From NCBI GenBank assembly GCA_947460595.1, contig CANHGS010000009.1:1-64000 (forward strand): 64,000 nt of DNA, written 5' to 3'. The notes below the pieces were generated by a model, which worked only from the letters and a program-made list of their open reading frames with translations, had not been told where the DNA came from and made no database searches. The translations under genes and the position numbers were made by a program. The DNA is from Bacteroidota bacterium. Lineage in GTDB: Bacteria > Bacteroidota > Bacteroidia > Chitinophagales > Chitinophagaceae. Below, one piece after another: positions 15,587 to 26,257 of this stretch (positions are counted from its first letter, which is position 1; the number at the start of each line of letters is the position of its first letter).

Positions 15587-18500
15587 CTATAAACCAATAA
15601 TGATTTTATTTACGGATTGGTCTTTGCATAATTTGTTGATCTCAGCAACATCTTTATTAACCAAGTCTTGCATTTGTTTTTTGAGTGGTTGCCAAAGTTT
15701 GTCCAGTTCTGCATAGCGCTCTAATTGCGCGTCTGTTACATAAGGAATATTGGCATCCAATTCACCTTTTAGGAATACATAGTCTGCAGAAAGTTTGTTG
15801 ACATAATTGATCACGTCATCATTACTTTGAGACTTTGTTTGTACTAAATCTTCTTCCCATTTGGCCAAAGTTTTTTGCACTTTGGATGATTGTTCGCGAA
15901 TGGCTTTATACTTGGTAGTATCGCTCAATTGTTCTTGCAGATCAGACAATTGCTTGTTCAATTTTCGCATGTTTACCACCGACTTATGAATCTCATTAAT
16001 ACCCGCTTCTACTTTACTTGCTAGTATATGTTGGTCTTCATATTCCTTTGCTGTTGCTTTGATTCTTGGGTCAGGTAAAATTTTAAAGGAAACCGATTTG
16101 CTTTGTTTGCCATCACTTAACACAGCAGTATAATCGCCGGGTACGGCTCTGTGTCCGTCATAACCCCCTTCAATAAATACGTCTTGTACACCCGTTTGTG
16201 GAGGATAACGTAAATCCCAAACAAAACGATTGACGCCAGCTTTGGCAGGAAGTGTTGGATCTGGCGATGGACCACCCGCATAACCACCCACAAAATCTTT
16301 ATCTGGTTCTGTGCCGTATTTGTGAACCAGGTTACCCTTGCTGTCTTTGATCTCCAAACTCAACTTCATGGCAGAATCTGGTTTAGCAGGCAATTGATAA
16401 TGCAAGACCAAACCAGTTGGTGCATTTATGCCAGAGCGCTCTTGCAAAGGCAATTCCAAATCCTCATCACTCAAGTCTCCATTCAATGAACTGTATCCAG
16501 AAAGTCTGTATGCATCTTTGGGTTGGAACAAATGTAATTGGTCTTTTTTGGCTTGGTCAAATTGCTGAATTAAATGTAGGTCATCTAAGATCCAAAACGC
16601 CCTACCCATGGTTGAGGCAATCAAATTGCCTTGGTGAATTTTTAAATCCGTGATGGGTGTAATGGGTAAACCCAATTGCATTTGTTGCCAGTTAGCACCA
16701 TCATTGAAAGAAACGTACAAACCTGTTTCAGTTCCAGCAAAGAGCAATCCTTTTCGTTTCACGTCTTCTCTAATACAACGGGTATAAGCGCCTTCTGGAA
16801 TACCATCGCTAATTTTTTTCCAAGTTTTACCATAGTCTGTTGTTTTATAGAGCATGGCAGTTTTGTCATTCATCTTATACTTGGTGGCCGCAATATATAC
16901 GGTGGCTTTATCAAAAGGCGATACTTCAATACAGTTCACCAATGCTTCTCCCAAACCGGGTGGACTAACATTGCTCCAATTAGCACCGCCGTCGCGTGTG
17001 AGGCTTACAACACCGTCATCACTACCGGTCCAGATCACGCCTTTTTCTAAAGGTGATTCCATCACATAAGCAATGGTGCAATAGTTTTCTCCACCCGCTC
17101 CTTCATTGGTATAAGGCGCACCACTCATGCCCATCTTGGTAGTATCGTGTGTGGTTAAATCTGGAGAAACTGCTTTCCAACTCTTACCAAAATCAGTGGT
17201 CTTAAATAAGATATTTCCTGCGTGATAAAAAGTATTGGGTTCGTGTTGACTATAAATTATAGGTGCATTCCAATTGAAGCGATACTTCATGTCTTTGGGT
17301 TGCAATGCTTGGTATTGAATGGGTGCTACCATCAACATTTTTCCTTCACCACTCTTGCTATCCAATAAACCAATGGTTCCTTGGTATGAACCACCCATCA
17401 CCAGTTGCGGATTGTTGGGGTCAAATGCTAAGAAAGCACTTTCACCACCTGAGGAATAATCCCAATCCTTTTCACCAATACTCCAACCACTTGGATTAGA
17501 ACTTTTGATTTTTACAGAACTATTGTCTTGCTGACCCGCATAAATATGATAAGGAAATTCATTATCTACAGAAATTCTATAAAACTGTGCCGTAGGTTGG
17601 TTGTCTAAACTACTCCATGACTTACCATTGTTGAAAGTGATGCATGCACCACCATCATCAGACAATACTTGGTTTTTATTATTATTTGGGTTGATCCAGA
17701 GTTGGTGATAGTCACCGTGTCTGCCCCTGATAGTAGACCAGGTTCTACCACCATCGGTAGATTTTAGTCCTGGTGAGTTTAATACATAGATGGTGTTCTC
17801 CTCTTTTGGATCAGCAAAACATTCTATATAATACCAAGCACGTTGCGTTAAGCGATGGTCTTTGCTAATCCTATTCCAGTTCTTACCAGCGTCTTCACTC
17901 ACAAATAAACCACCAGCTTCTTTTTGGGTATCGCTTTCAATGAGCGCATATACTTTTTCGCTATTGGCTCTTGAAACACTGATACTCATTTTACCCATCT
18001 CTTTGGGTAATCCCTTTTCCATTTTTACCCAATTTTCTCCGCCGTCAACTGATTTGTATAAGCCAGAACCCTTGCCACCACTGCGCATTTGCCAAGGGGT
18101 TCTTCTATAGTCCCACATAGCCGCATACAAGATGCGTGGGTTATTCATATCCATACTTAAATCGGCGCAGCCTGTATTGTCATCAACGTATAAGGTCTTG
18201 CTCCAGGTTTTACCGCCATCGGTAGATTTATAAACACCGCGGTCAACATTAGCGCCATGTAAAGCACCTTGCGCGCCTACATAAACAATGTCTGGATTAG
18301 TTGGATGAATACGGATATAAGAAATGGATCCTGTTTTTTCCAGTCCCATTTGCTTCCATGTTTTTCCGGCATCGGTACTTTTATAAACGCCATCGCCATA
18401 GCTGGTCATCACACCTCTTGGTGCGTGTTCTCCCATACCCACGTAAACCACATTGGCGTCAGATTCTGCAACAGTAACAGCACCAACCGATCCTGTTTTG

Positions 18501-18790
18501 AAATAGTTGTCAGAAATATTGCGCCAGCTCACACCAGCGTCTTCCGTTTTCCAAACACCTCCACCAGCAGTGCCCATATAATACACCAATTGATTCTGAA
18601 TCACTCCAGCGGATGTTACTGAACGTCCACCACGGAAGGGTCCAATGCTTCTAAAATGCGCATTTTTAAACAAGCTATCCATTTTTGGAACCGCTGCTAC
18701 AATGGGTACTGCAGTTTTCTTAACTTCTTTTTTTTGGGCCATAACAGGAGCAATGGCCATCAATCCCAAGAGGGCGTGTAGTAACTTCAT
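15587..18790 (-). CDS. Secreted Asp-box (sortilin/Vps10-like) propeller protein, paralogue 2
   Basis: 1067 aa. Signal peptide [19 protein letters not shown]. The propeller opens with [17 protein letters not shown] and contains many Asp boxes ([54 protein letters not shown]). After ~740 comes an Ig-like FlgD-type module with [14 protein letters not shown] and [12 protein letters not shown]. The final ~130 residues are helical ([18 protein letters not shown]...). It is closest to paralogue 4 (32578-35724) by opening motif and tail. No enzyme active site is recognised. Divergent from paralogue 3 with a 124-bp shared upstream region. Confidence 0.87.
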   Translation of the reverse strand: MKLLHALLGLMAIAPVMAQKKEVKKTAVPIVAAVPKMDSLFKNAHFRSIGPFRGGRSVTSAGVIQNQLVYYMGTAGGGVWKTEDAGVSWRNISDNYFKTGSVGAVTVAESDANVVYVGMGEHAPRGVMTSYGDGVYKSTDAGKTWKQMGLEKTGSISYIRIHPTNPDIVYVGAQGALHGANVDRGVYKSTDGGKTWSKTLYVDDNTGCADLSMDMNNPRILYAAMWDYRRTPWQMRSGGKGSGLYKSVDGGENWVKMEKGLPKEMGKMSISVSRANSEKVYALIESDTQKEAGGLFVSEDAGKNWNRISKDHRLTQRAWYYIECFADPKEENTIYVLNSPGLKSTDGGRTWSTIRGRHGDYHQLWINPNNNKNQVLSDDGGACITFNNGKSWSSLDNQPTAQFYRISVDNEFPYHIYAGQQDNSSVKIKSSNPSGWSIGEKDWDYSSGGESAFLAFDPNNPQLVMGGSYQGTIGLLDSKSGEGKMLMVAPIQYQALQPKDMKYRFNWNAPIIYSQHEPNTFYHAGNILFKTTDFGKSWKAVSPDLTTHDTTKMGMSGAPYTNEGAGGENYCTIAYVMESPLEKGVIWTGSDDGVVSLTRDGGANWSNVSPPGLGEALVNCIEVSPFDKATVYIAATKYKMNDKTAMLYKTTDYGKTWKKISDGIPEGAYTRCIREDVKRKGLLFAGTETGLYVSFNDGANWQQMQLGLPITPITDLKIHQGNLIASTMGRAFWILDDLHLIQQFDQAKKDQLHLFQPKDAYRLSGYSSLNGDLSDEDLELPLQERSGINAPTGLVLHYQLPAKPDSAMKLSLEIKDSKGNLVHKYGTEPDKDFVGGYAGGPSPDPTLPAKAGVNRFVWDLRYPPQTGVQDVFIEGGYDGHRAVPGDYTAVLSDGKQSKSVSFKILPDPRIKATAKEYEDQHILASKVEAGINEIHKSVVNMRKLNKQLSDLQEQLSDTTKYKAIREQSSKVQKTLAKWEEDLVQTKSQSNDDVINYVNKLSADYVFLKGELDANIPYVTDAQLERYAELDKLWQPLKKQMQDLVNKDVAEINKLCKDQSVNKIIIGL

Positions 18791-18914
18791 AGTTAGTTTT
18801 TAGCTGATACAAGATACTGCGGATATGGCTAGTAAAAAAAAGGAGAAATATTCATACTTCCTTTTTGGTCAACGATAATTAAAGTGGGATATTGGGAACT
18901 CCAAAAACTACTTC

Positions 18915-21900
18915 ATGAGAAAAAAATTGCTATCCATCCTTGCCCTAGGCATGGTCATGGGCATTCAAGCACAACAAGTGGATTTGAGCAAACAGTTCAA
19001 AGCCATGAAACCCCGCAATATTGGCCCAGCCGGCATGAGCGGAAGGGTTACTGCCATTGACGCAGTAAACACTAATCCCAATATTATTTTTCTGGGTACG
19101 GCATCCGGAGGGGTATGGAAAACGGAGAATGCTGGTGCTTCTTGGACACCCGTGTTTGATGAACAACCCATTTTAAATATTGGTAGCGTTGCCATTACTC
19201 AGTCTAACCCCAGTGTGGTTTGGGCTGGTACCGGAGAAGGTAATCCACGAAACAGTATTAGCCTTGGAGAAGGTATCTATAAAAGTTTAGATGGTGGTAA
19301 GACCTGGAAGTGCATGGGTCTGCAAAAAACCAGAAATATTCATAGAATTCTCATTGACCCCAATAATCCAGATGTAGTGTATGCGGGTGTTATGGGAAAT
19401 CCATTTACAGAACACGCAGAACGCGGTGTGTATAAAACAACCGATGGTGGTGATTCTTGGAAATTGATTCTTCATACCAATGATACCAGCGGTGTGGGAG
19501 ACATGATCATGGATCCTAGCAATCCCAACAAAATCTTTGTAAACATGTACCAACACAAACGCACGCCTTGGAGTTTAAAAGGCGGTGGAACTGGTAGTGG
19601 ATTCTATGTAACATTTGATGGTGGTAAGAACTTTAAAAAATTGGGAAAGGATGATGGACTTCCTGCAGGCGAATATGGACGTATTGGAATTGGTATTGCG
19701 CGCAGTAATCCTAATAAAGTATATGCCTTGGTAGAAGCTACCAAAAATGGTTTATACATGAGTGATGACGGCGGTCTTAAGTGGGAACTAGTAAATAGTG
19801 ATCCCGCTGTTGTAACCAACCGTGCCTTTTATTTTCAAGACATTTCTGTTGATCCACAAAATGAAAACAGGTTGTACAATATCAACCAAATGGTCAATGT
19901 AAGTGATGATGCTGGAAAAACTTTTAAATCCGTTTTACCCTATAGCGGTATTCACCCTGACCACCACGCTTGGTGGATTCATCCTTCCAATGCCAATTTG
20001 ATTATTGATGGTAATGATGGTGGTATTGGTATTTCTCGCGACCGCGGTAAAACTTGGGTATTTGATGAGAAATTACCCTTGGGTCAATTCTATCATGTAA
20101 ACGTAGACAACCAATTGCCTTATCATGTAATGGGTGGTTTGCAAGACAACGGAAGTTGGAACGGGCCTGCTTATGTATGGATCCAGACCGGCATCAGAAA
20201 CGCCTATTGGCAGGGCGTTAGCGGGGGCGATGGGTTTGACGTAGTACCTGATCCAGAAGATCCTAACTGGGTATATACCATGAGTCAGGGTGGAAGCGTA
20301 AGCCGTTACAATATGGCTACTGGTGATCAGTGGAGTATTCGTCCACCAAAACCAGATGCTAAAACCCGTCAACGTTTTAACTGGAATGCTGCTATTGCAC
20401 AAGATCCTTTTGATAAGAAGACTATTTACTACGGTAGCCAATTTGTAAACAAGAGTACAGACAAGGGTGCATCATGGAGCGTAATTTCTCCAGACTTAAC
20501 CACCAATGATAGCGCCAAAATAGACCAAAGTAAAAATGGCGGGATCTCCGTTGATATTACCGGTGCTGAGAATTTCTGTACCTTAATTTGTATTGAACCG
20601 TCGGCCAAAGAAAAAGACATTATCTGGGCTGGTACCGATGATGGTAATGTGCAATTAACCAGAGATGGAGGTAAAACTTGGACCAATTTCCGCGGAAAGA
20701 TTCCTGGTTTTCCAGCAGGCGCATGGGTTCCTCAAATTCGCGCTTCTAGGCATAATGCGGGAGAAGCAATGGTGGTTGTTAATGACTATCGCCGTGGCGA
20801 TATGAAACCTTATATTTTTCGCACAACCGATTTTGGTAAAACTTGGACCAGAATGATTGACGAGAAAAAAGTAGTGGGTTATGCGCTCACTGTTTTGCAA
20901 GATCCAACTGAACCCAATTTGATTTTTGTAGGTACAGAACAAGGTCTTTGGATTTCACTAGACAATGGAAATAGCTTTCAACAATTTAAAAATGGTTATC
21001 CATCTGTTTCTACTTATGATTTTGCTATTCAAGAAAGAGAAGCTGATTTGGTCATTGCCACTTTTGGTAGGGCACTCTGGATCTTAGATGATATTCGTCC
21101 TTTGCGCAAATTAGCGGCAAACAAGGGTGTAGCATTTGCTAAGAAACTAACTGCTTTTGAAGCACCACAAGCATACCAAGCAAAAATTAAAAATGCCCCT
21201 GGTATTGAATACAGTACCTATGGAACTTATGAAGGGGAGAATAAAAGAAGGGGTGCTCCATTAAGTTTTTATGTAAACAAAACTGCAACTGATACGGGCA
21301 AGAACAAAATTGCAGACACGGCAACCGTGCGCATTTTTGACGCATCCAATGCGCAGGTTAGACAGTTACGCGCCAAAGCAGATACGGGTTTTAACCGTTT
21401 CTATTGGGGTATGGAAGGCAAGGGCATTAGAACTGCTGGCGGTGGTGGACGCGGTGGCGGCGGCGGTGGTCGCTTTGGTGCACGTGGTGGCGCAGCCGAT
21501 GAGCCAGGTGGTTTACCCGTTGATCCAGGTACTTATAAAGTGGTGTTGAGTTTGGGTAAAGATTTGGCCGATAGTATGATGGTGGTTGTCAATGACGATC
21601 CTAATTCACCTACACCCAAAGAAGTACGTGATGCTTTGCGCAAGTTCAACAATCGAGCAGATAAAACTGCGCTTAGACTGGTTGATCTAAATGAAAAACT
21701 AACGGAGGCGGATGACGTTATCAAAAAGGTAGAAGCCAATTATGCGGGTATGAATGCTAAGCAATCTGATACTTTGAAAAAAGTTGCCAAAGCCATGTTA
21801 GACAGTATTAAACTAATCAGGGAGCAACTAAATGGTGTACCCCAAGACAAACAGGGTTATGGTAACATTCCTCAGGTAACCGTGAACAGTGTTTTACAAG

Positions 21901-22097
21901 AAGCTCGTGGTACCGCCATGGGTAAGGTTAGTATTCCGGGTGCACAGGAAGAGCGCTTGATAGCAGAAGCTGAGAAGATGGTAGATGAGGTAGTAAAACG
22001 TACCAATGCTTTCTTTGAAGGTCCTTGGAAGGGCTATCGGGCTTTGGCAGAAGCTTCACCTATTAAGTTATTCAAGGATTATAAGGTAATTGAATAG
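18915..22097 (+). CDS. Secreted Asp-box (sortilin/Vps10-like) propeller protein, paralogue 3
   Basis: 1060 aa. Signal peptide MRKKLLSILALGMVMGIQAQ. Opens with RNIGPAGMSGRVTAID, then Asp boxes KTENAGASW, KSLDGGKTW, KTTDGGDSW, RDRGKTW, KSTDKGASW, LTRDGGKTW and KTWTRMID. An Ig-like region near ~760-900 carries a glycine-rich insert (~840-862, GGGGRGGGGGGRFG) that the other three copies lack. The C-terminal ~150 residues are helical. It forms a head-to-head pair with paralogue 2; the pair's shared 124 bp must hold both promoters. Confidence 0.87.
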   Translation: MRKKLLSILALGMVMGIQAQQVDLSKQFKAMKPRNIGPAGMSGRVTAIDAVNTNPNIIFLGTASGGVWKTENAGASWTPVFDEQPILNIGSVAITQSNPSVVWAGTGEGNPRNSISLGEGIYKSLDGGKTWKCMGLQKTRNIHRILIDPNNPDVVYAGVMGNPFTEHAERGVYKTTDGGDSWKLILHTNDTSGVGDMIMDPSNPNKIFVNMYQHKRTPWSLKGGGTGSGFYVTFDGGKNFKKLGKDDGLPAGEYGRIGIGIARSNPNKVYALVEATKNGLYMSDDGGLKWELVNSDPAVVTNRAFYFQDISVDPQNENRLYNINQMVNVSDDAGKTFKSVLPYSGIHPDHHAWWIHPSNANLIIDGNDGGIGISRDRGKTWVFDEKLPLGQFYHVNVDNQLPYHVMGGLQDNGSWNGPAYVWIQTGIRNAYWQGVSGGDGFDVVPDPEDPNWVYTMSQGGSVSRYNMATGDQWSIRPPKPDAKTRQRFNWNAAIAQDPFDKKTIYYGSQFVNKSTDKGASWSVISPDLTTNDSAKIDQSKNGGISVDITGAENFCTLICIEPSAKEKDIIWAGTDDGNVQLTRDGGKTWTNFRGKIPGFPAGAWVPQIRASRHNAGEAMVVVNDYRRGDMKPYIFRTTDFGKTWTRMIDEKKVVGYALTVLQDPTEPNLIFVGTEQGLWISLDNGNSFQQFKNGYPSVSTYDFAIQEREADLVIATFGRALWILDDIRPLRKLAANKGVAFAKKLTAFEAPQAYQAKIKNAPGIEYSTYGTYEGENKRRGAPLSFYVNKTATDTGKNKIADTATVRIFDASNAQVRQLRAKADTGFNRFYWGMEGKGIRTAGGGGRGGGGGGRFGARGGAADEPGGLPVDPGTYKVVLSLGKDLADSMMVVVNDDPNSPTPKEVRDALRKFNNRADKTALRLVDLNEKLTEADDVIKKVEANYAGMNAKQSDTLKKVAKAMLDSIKLIREQLNGVPQDKQGYGNIPQVTVNSVLQEARGTAMGKVSIPGAQEERLIAEAEKMVDEVVKRTNAFFEGPWKGYRALAEASPIKLFKDYKVIE

Positions 22098-22160
22098 ATA
22101 AGAAGTCAAAAGTCAAAAAAGAAGAAGAAGGAAAAATGAAAAAAAATAAAACATAAAAAT
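22098..22160 (+). repeat. Purine-rich degenerate repeat after paralogue 3
   Basis: AAGAAGTCAAAAGTCAAAAAAGAAGAAGAAGG-like sequence (shown here only in part: AAGTCAAAAGTCAAAAAAG) begins directly after the stop codon and ends before the terminator at 22198. Confidence 0.65.
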
Positions 22161-22197
22161 TCGAATAGGATAAAAAATAGTTCTTCTTCTAAAAATC

Positions 22198-22229
22198 AAC
22201 CGCAGTCAGTAATGGCTGCGGTTTTTTTA
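22198..22229 (+). terminator. Intrinsic terminator of paralogue 3
   Basis: Stem AACCGCAG / CTGCGGTT (22198-22205 and 22216-22223) followed by TTTTT, 100 bp past the stop codon. Confidence 0.9.
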
Positions 22230-22258
22230 TGCTAGTTTTGCCGCATAAAATCCGAAAT

Positions 22259-23524
22259 ATGAGTCAACCCAAACTAAGCCTTCTGGCCGAAACACTGATA
22301 GGATCTGAAATTGTGAAACTGGGTAATATGATCAGTGAGCGCATTCGCGCTGGCGAAACCATTTATAATTTTACCATTGGCGATTTTGATCCACAGGTAT
22401 TTCCTATTCCTTTTGAATTGGAATCAGAAATTATTGCTTCTTATCAACAGCACAATACCAATTATCCCGCAGCAGAGGGAGTTCTTGATCTTCGCAAATC
22501 AGTGGGAGCATTTTTAAAAGAGTGGGAAGGCATTGACTATGCACCCAATGAAATTCAAATAGCATCGGGCGGTAGACCCTTGATCTACACCATTTTTAAA
22601 GCCATTGTTGATAAGGGAGATAAAGTAATCTACGGCGTTCCTTCTTGGAATAATAACCACTACGTACACATGACCGATGGGGAACACTGCGTGATTGAGT
22701 GCAGTGTAGAAAATGATTTTATGCCAACGGTAGAAGACGTTGCCAAACATATTAAGGGTGCTACCCTGCTTTGTTTGTGTACCCCACAAAATCCAACGGG
22801 TACTACTTTGAGTAAGGAATCCCTAGAAGCTATTTGTGATTTGGTCTTGGCAGAAAACGCCACACGTGGTGAGGGTGATAAGAAACTCTACCTCATGTTT
22901 GATCAAATGTATTGGACCCTAACTTACGGAACTACGGAACACTATAATCCTATCACGCTTAGACCAGCCATGAAAGAATTCACCGTTTTTGTAGACGGGA
23001 TTTCCAAAGTGTTTGCAGCTACAGGTGTGCGTGTGGGTTGGGCATTGGGTCCAGAAACCGTGATTGCCAAAATGAAAGCCATTCTAAGTCACTTAGGTGC
23101 TTGGGCTCCCATGGCTGAGCAAAAAGCCGTAGCCAAATACTTGTTGCAAAAAGAAGCCATTGAACAATACCTGCAACATTTTAAAATGGAAGTGGAGTTC
23201 CGTTTGCGTAGAATCTACGAAGGATTTATTGGATTAAAAGCAAAAGGATTTTCGGTTGATGCAGTTACTCCACAAGCAGCCATTTATCTGACCATTAAGA
23301 TTGACTTGGTAGGTAAAACTACTGCTGAAGGAAATTTATTGGCTACTCAAATGGATGTGACTTCTTATATACTTTCAGAAGCAAAAATAGCCGTGGTTCC
23401 TTTTTCTGCTTTTGGTGGAGGAGCCAACAACCCATGGTACCGATTAAGTGTAGGCACTTCTAAGAAAGAAGAAATTCCGCAAATGTTGGAGAAACTGGAA
23501 GCGGCGTTGGAAAAATTAAAATAG
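22259..23524 (+). CDS. PLP-dependent aminotransferase, class I/II
   Basis: 421 aa. Fold-type I signatures: NYPAAEGVLDLR (68-79), CTPQNPTGT (174-182, Asn178), FDQMYW (Asp215, Tyr218), the PLP lysine in DGISKVFAATGVRVGW (Lys250) and Arg258. It transfers amino groups between amino and keto acids; substrate (aspartate or an aromatic acid, for instance) cannot be settled. I chose the ATG at 22259; an earlier in-frame start lies in the preceding terminator. No signal peptide. Confidence 0.88.
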   Translation: MSQPKLSLLAETLIGSEIVKLGNMISERIRAGETIYNFTIGDFDPQVFPIPFELESEIIASYQQHNTNYPAAEGVLDLRKSVGAFLKEWEGIDYAPNEIQIASGGRPLIYTIFKAIVDKGDKVIYGVPSWNNNHYVHMTDGEHCVIECSVENDFMPTVEDVAKHIKGATLLCLCTPQNPTGTTLSKESLEAICDLVLAENATRGEGDKKLYLMFDQMYWTLTYGTTEHYNPITLRPAMKEFTVFVDGISKVFAATGVRVGWALGPETVIAKMKAILSHLGAWAPMAEQKAVAKYLLQKEAIEQYLQHFKMEVEFRLRRIYEGFIGLKAKGFSVDAVTPQAAIYLTIKIDLVGKTTAEGNLLATQMDVTSYILSEAKIAVVPFSAFGGGANNPWYRLSVGTSKKEEIPQMLEKLEAALEKLK

Positions 23525-23613
23525 GCTCTAATTGATTCGCTAACATTTTCTTAATCCTGGGTTCATATTAACTTAACAACTCCCAACTATTTTCGGGGTT
23601 ACAAAAAACGAAA

Positions 23614-25125
23614 ATGAGAAAAGGAATTGTTGTTTTATGTGCTTTGGCGTTATTTGCGTGTAAGAAAACTGAAACGATACCGTCATTGGACGAAACAGTT
23701 AATGAAGACCTAGCTACCTATACTGAAATTGCTTCTTTAAACTTAGGAGGTTTGGGTGCAGCCGAGATTACAACCTATGACGCGCTTACCAAAAGATTGT
23801 TTGCTGTTAATAATGGTACTGAAAATAAGATAGACGTGATAGATATGTCTAATCCAGCTAGCATTAAAGTGTTGCAATCTATTAGTATGGCCCCTTATGG
23901 TGGTTATGTAAATAGTGTAGACGTAAACAATGGTTTTTTAGCAGCTGCAATTGAATCTACCAATAAACAAGCCGCTGGTAAAATGGTAGTTTTTAATACC
24001 AGTACCTTGGCTGTTGTAAAAGAAGTTACAGTTGGCTCATTACCGGATATGGTGGTGTTTAGCCCCAATGGTAGATATATTCTTACTGCTAATGAAGGGG
24101 AACCCAATGATGCATATACGGTAGATCCAGAAGGAACTGTTTCTATTATTGATGTTCAGAACAACTACTCTGTTAAGACCATTAATTTTTCTGCCTTGAG
24201 TTCTCAACTAGCAGCTCTTGCTGCAAAAGGGTTTCGCATTTTTGGACCAGGTAAAAATTTCTTGACTGATATTGAACCGGAATACATTACCATCTCTGAG
24301 GACAACAAAACGGCCTATGTTACTTTGCAAGAGAATAATGCCATTGCAGAACTGGATATTGAAACAGCCACTTTTACAAAAATTACTCCCCTTGGTTTTA
24401 AAGATTATAGCCTAGCTATCAATGCTACTGACATGAGTGATAAGGATAATGCAGTAGCAACACTGAATCCATGGAAAGTATTTGGGATGTATATGCCTGA
24501 TGCTATTACAAATATGACTTATGGTGGCACACGTTATTTATTTACTGCTAATGAAGGCGACTCAAGGGAGTATACTGGTTATTCTGAAATGAAAAGGGTA
24601 AGTGCTTTGACTTTAGACGCCACTGCCTTCCCTAATGTAGCAACTTTAAAAACAGACGCACAATTGGGTAGGTTGAATGTAACTACCACTTTGGGTGATA
24701 CCGATAGTGATGGTGACTATGATGCTTTGTATAGTTTGGGTGCAAGGTCATTTAGTGTTTGGAATGCAAGCACTGGTGTTCAGGTATTTGATAGTAAAAA
24801 CGAATTGGATATTAAAGCAAAAGAACTGGGTGTTTATGATGATGCTAGAAGCGATGATAAATCTGTAGAACCTGAATCCATAACAATTGGCCGAGTTGGA
24901 AGCAAGATGGTAGCTTATGTAGGATTGGAAAGGGCTGACGCAATTGCGGTTTATAATGTAACTGATCCTACTAAACCAAGTTTTATCAGCATATTTAAAA
25001 CTGGGGATGCGCCTGAAGGAGTATTATTTATTTCTGCATCAAAAAGTCCTATACAACAGAGTTTGATTGTAGTAAGCAGCGAAAACGATGGCATGATAAA
25101 AATTTACAAAGCGAACAAATTATAG
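23614..25125 (+). CDS. Choice-of-anchor I family lipoprotein
   Basis: 503 aa. Lipobox LFAC (Cys16). The body is a YVTN-like beta-propeller with the family's marks: RLFAVNNGTENKIDVIDMSNP, SPNGRYILTANEGEPND, TANEGDSREYTGYSE and DTDSDGDYDALYSLGARSFSVW, the last an Asp-rich segment that may bind calcium. The family is surface-located and has no firmly assigned function; some relatives are annotated with alkaline phosphatases. It has its own terminator. Confidence 0.85.
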   Translation: MRKGIVVLCALALFACKKTETIPSLDETVNEDLATYTEIASLNLGGLGAAEITTYDALTKRLFAVNNGTENKIDVIDMSNPASIKVLQSISMAPYGGYVNSVDVNNGFLAAAIESTNKQAAGKMVVFNTSTLAVVKEVTVGSLPDMVVFSPNGRYILTANEGEPNDAYTVDPEGTVSIIDVQNNYSVKTINFSALSSQLAALAAKGFRIFGPGKNFLTDIEPEYITISEDNKTAYVTLQENNAIAELDIETATFTKITPLGFKDYSLAINATDMSDKDNAVATLNPWKVFGMYMPDAITNMTYGGTRYLFTANEGDSREYTGYSEMKRVSALTLDATAFPNVATLKTDAQLGRLNVTTTLGDTDSDGDYDALYSLGARSFSVWNASTGVQVFDSKNELDIKAKELGVYDDARSDDKSVEPESITIGRVGSKMVAYVGLERADAIAVYNVTDPTKPSFISIFKTGDAPEGVLFISASKSPIQQSLIVVSSENDGMIKIYKANKL

Positions 25126-25147
25126 TAGTAGTTTTTAAAATAGAATG

Positions 25148-25177
25148 GCCGTTGCAAATAATTGTAACGGCTTTTTT
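25148..25177 (+). terminator. Intrinsic terminator
   Basis: Stem GCCGTT / AACGGC (25148-25153, 25166-25171), extendable with one mismatch, followed by TTTTTT. Lies 22 bp after the choice-of-anchor I stop codon. Confidence 0.85.
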
Positions 25178-25231
25178 ATTTGTCAGCAATAAATCATTAA
25201 TTTTCTCATCTTTGATGGTATAACCTAAAAG

Positions 25232-26254
25232 ATGTCTGACCAAATACCTACACTCAAAGCTATTGCAGATAAATTAAAGTTTTCTGTATCTACGGTTTCT
25301 CGTGCTTTGAGTAATCATCCACGTATTGGGTTGCGCACTAAGGAATTAGTACAGAAAACCGCCAAGGAATTAGGATACGAGCCAAACCCCAAAGCCATAT
25401 TCTTCAAACAACAGAAAAGCTTTGTTATTGGTGTAATCATGCCATCTATTAGAGAAGAGTTTTTCTCTCAGGCCATTAGTGGTATGGAAACAGCAGCTAT
25501 GGAACAGCATTACACCATTTTATTTGGTCAGAGTTTTGATGATTTGGAAAGAGAGCAAAAAGTGGTAGAAACCATGAAGCAACAAAGGGTAGATGGTTTA
25601 ATTATCTCACTGGCAAAGGAGACCAATCAATATGATCACTTATTGGCTTTAGAAAAATACCATATTCCTGTTGTGTATTTTGACCGAGTACCCAATTTAG
25701 ACAAAGCACATAAAGTGTTTTGTAATTTGTACAAAGGCACGGTTGATATGGTAGGTTGGTTATTCAATAAAGGTTATAGAAGAATTGCCTTGATTAATGG
25801 TCCGGATAAACTATCGGCAAGTAAGGAAAGATTAAACGGATATATAGAAGGTGTATCCAAACAAAAATTGAAGATTGACATGCAGTTGGTAGAGACTACC
25901 GATTTTTCAAAAGACAGCACACAACGCGCCATGAAAAAATTATTGGCATTAAAACAACCACCAACTGCCATCATTACATTTAATGACTATGTGCATATGG
26001 ATGCGGTTCAATATGCCAACAAACAACATATTGAAGTAAATAAAGAAATAGCGTTTGTGAGTTATGCCAATCTGCCCATTACTAGCTATACGGCTTATCC
26101 ACCCATGGTTTCAGTAGAGCAGTATCCTTATAGCCAAGGTTTAAAAGCCATGGAAATGATGATTCACCTGTTGAACCAAAAACCGGATCATCTGTCAGCT
26201 CCTACATTTTTATTGGAAGAAATCAACCCTAGTTTGGTGGCTTATTTGCAATAA
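25232..26254 (+). CDS. LacI-family transcriptional regulator
   Basis: 340 aa. N-terminal LacI helix-turn-helix TLKAIADKLKFSVSTVSRALSNHP (7-30), hinge with YEPNPKA, then a periplasmic-binding-protein-like sensor domain (KSFVIGVIMPSI..., VDGLIISLAKE, PVVYFDRVP, GYRRIALINGP, PTAIITFND). It should bind a sugar or sugar derivative. It ends 3 bp from the convergent sulfatase gene and lies 1.6 kb from the susC promoter, which contains a LacI-type operator; it is the obvious candidate regulator of that locus. Confidence 0.93.
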   Translation: MSDQIPTLKAIADKLKFSVSTVSRALSNHPRIGLRTKELVQKTAKELGYEPNPKAIFFKQQKSFVIGVIMPSIREEFFSQAISGMETAAMEQHYTILFGQSFDDLEREQKVVETMKQQRVDGLIISLAKETNQYDHLLALEKYHIPVVYFDRVPNLDKAHKVFCNLYKGTVDMVGWLFNKGYRRIALINGPDKLSASKERLNGYIEGVSKQKLKIDMQLVETTDFSKDSTQRAMKKLLALKQPPTAIITFNDYVHMDAVQYANKQHIEVNKEIAFVSYANLPITSYTAYPPMVSVEQYPYSQGLKAMEMMIHLLNQKPDHLSAPTFLLEEINPSLVAYLQ

Positions 26255-26257
26255 GAC

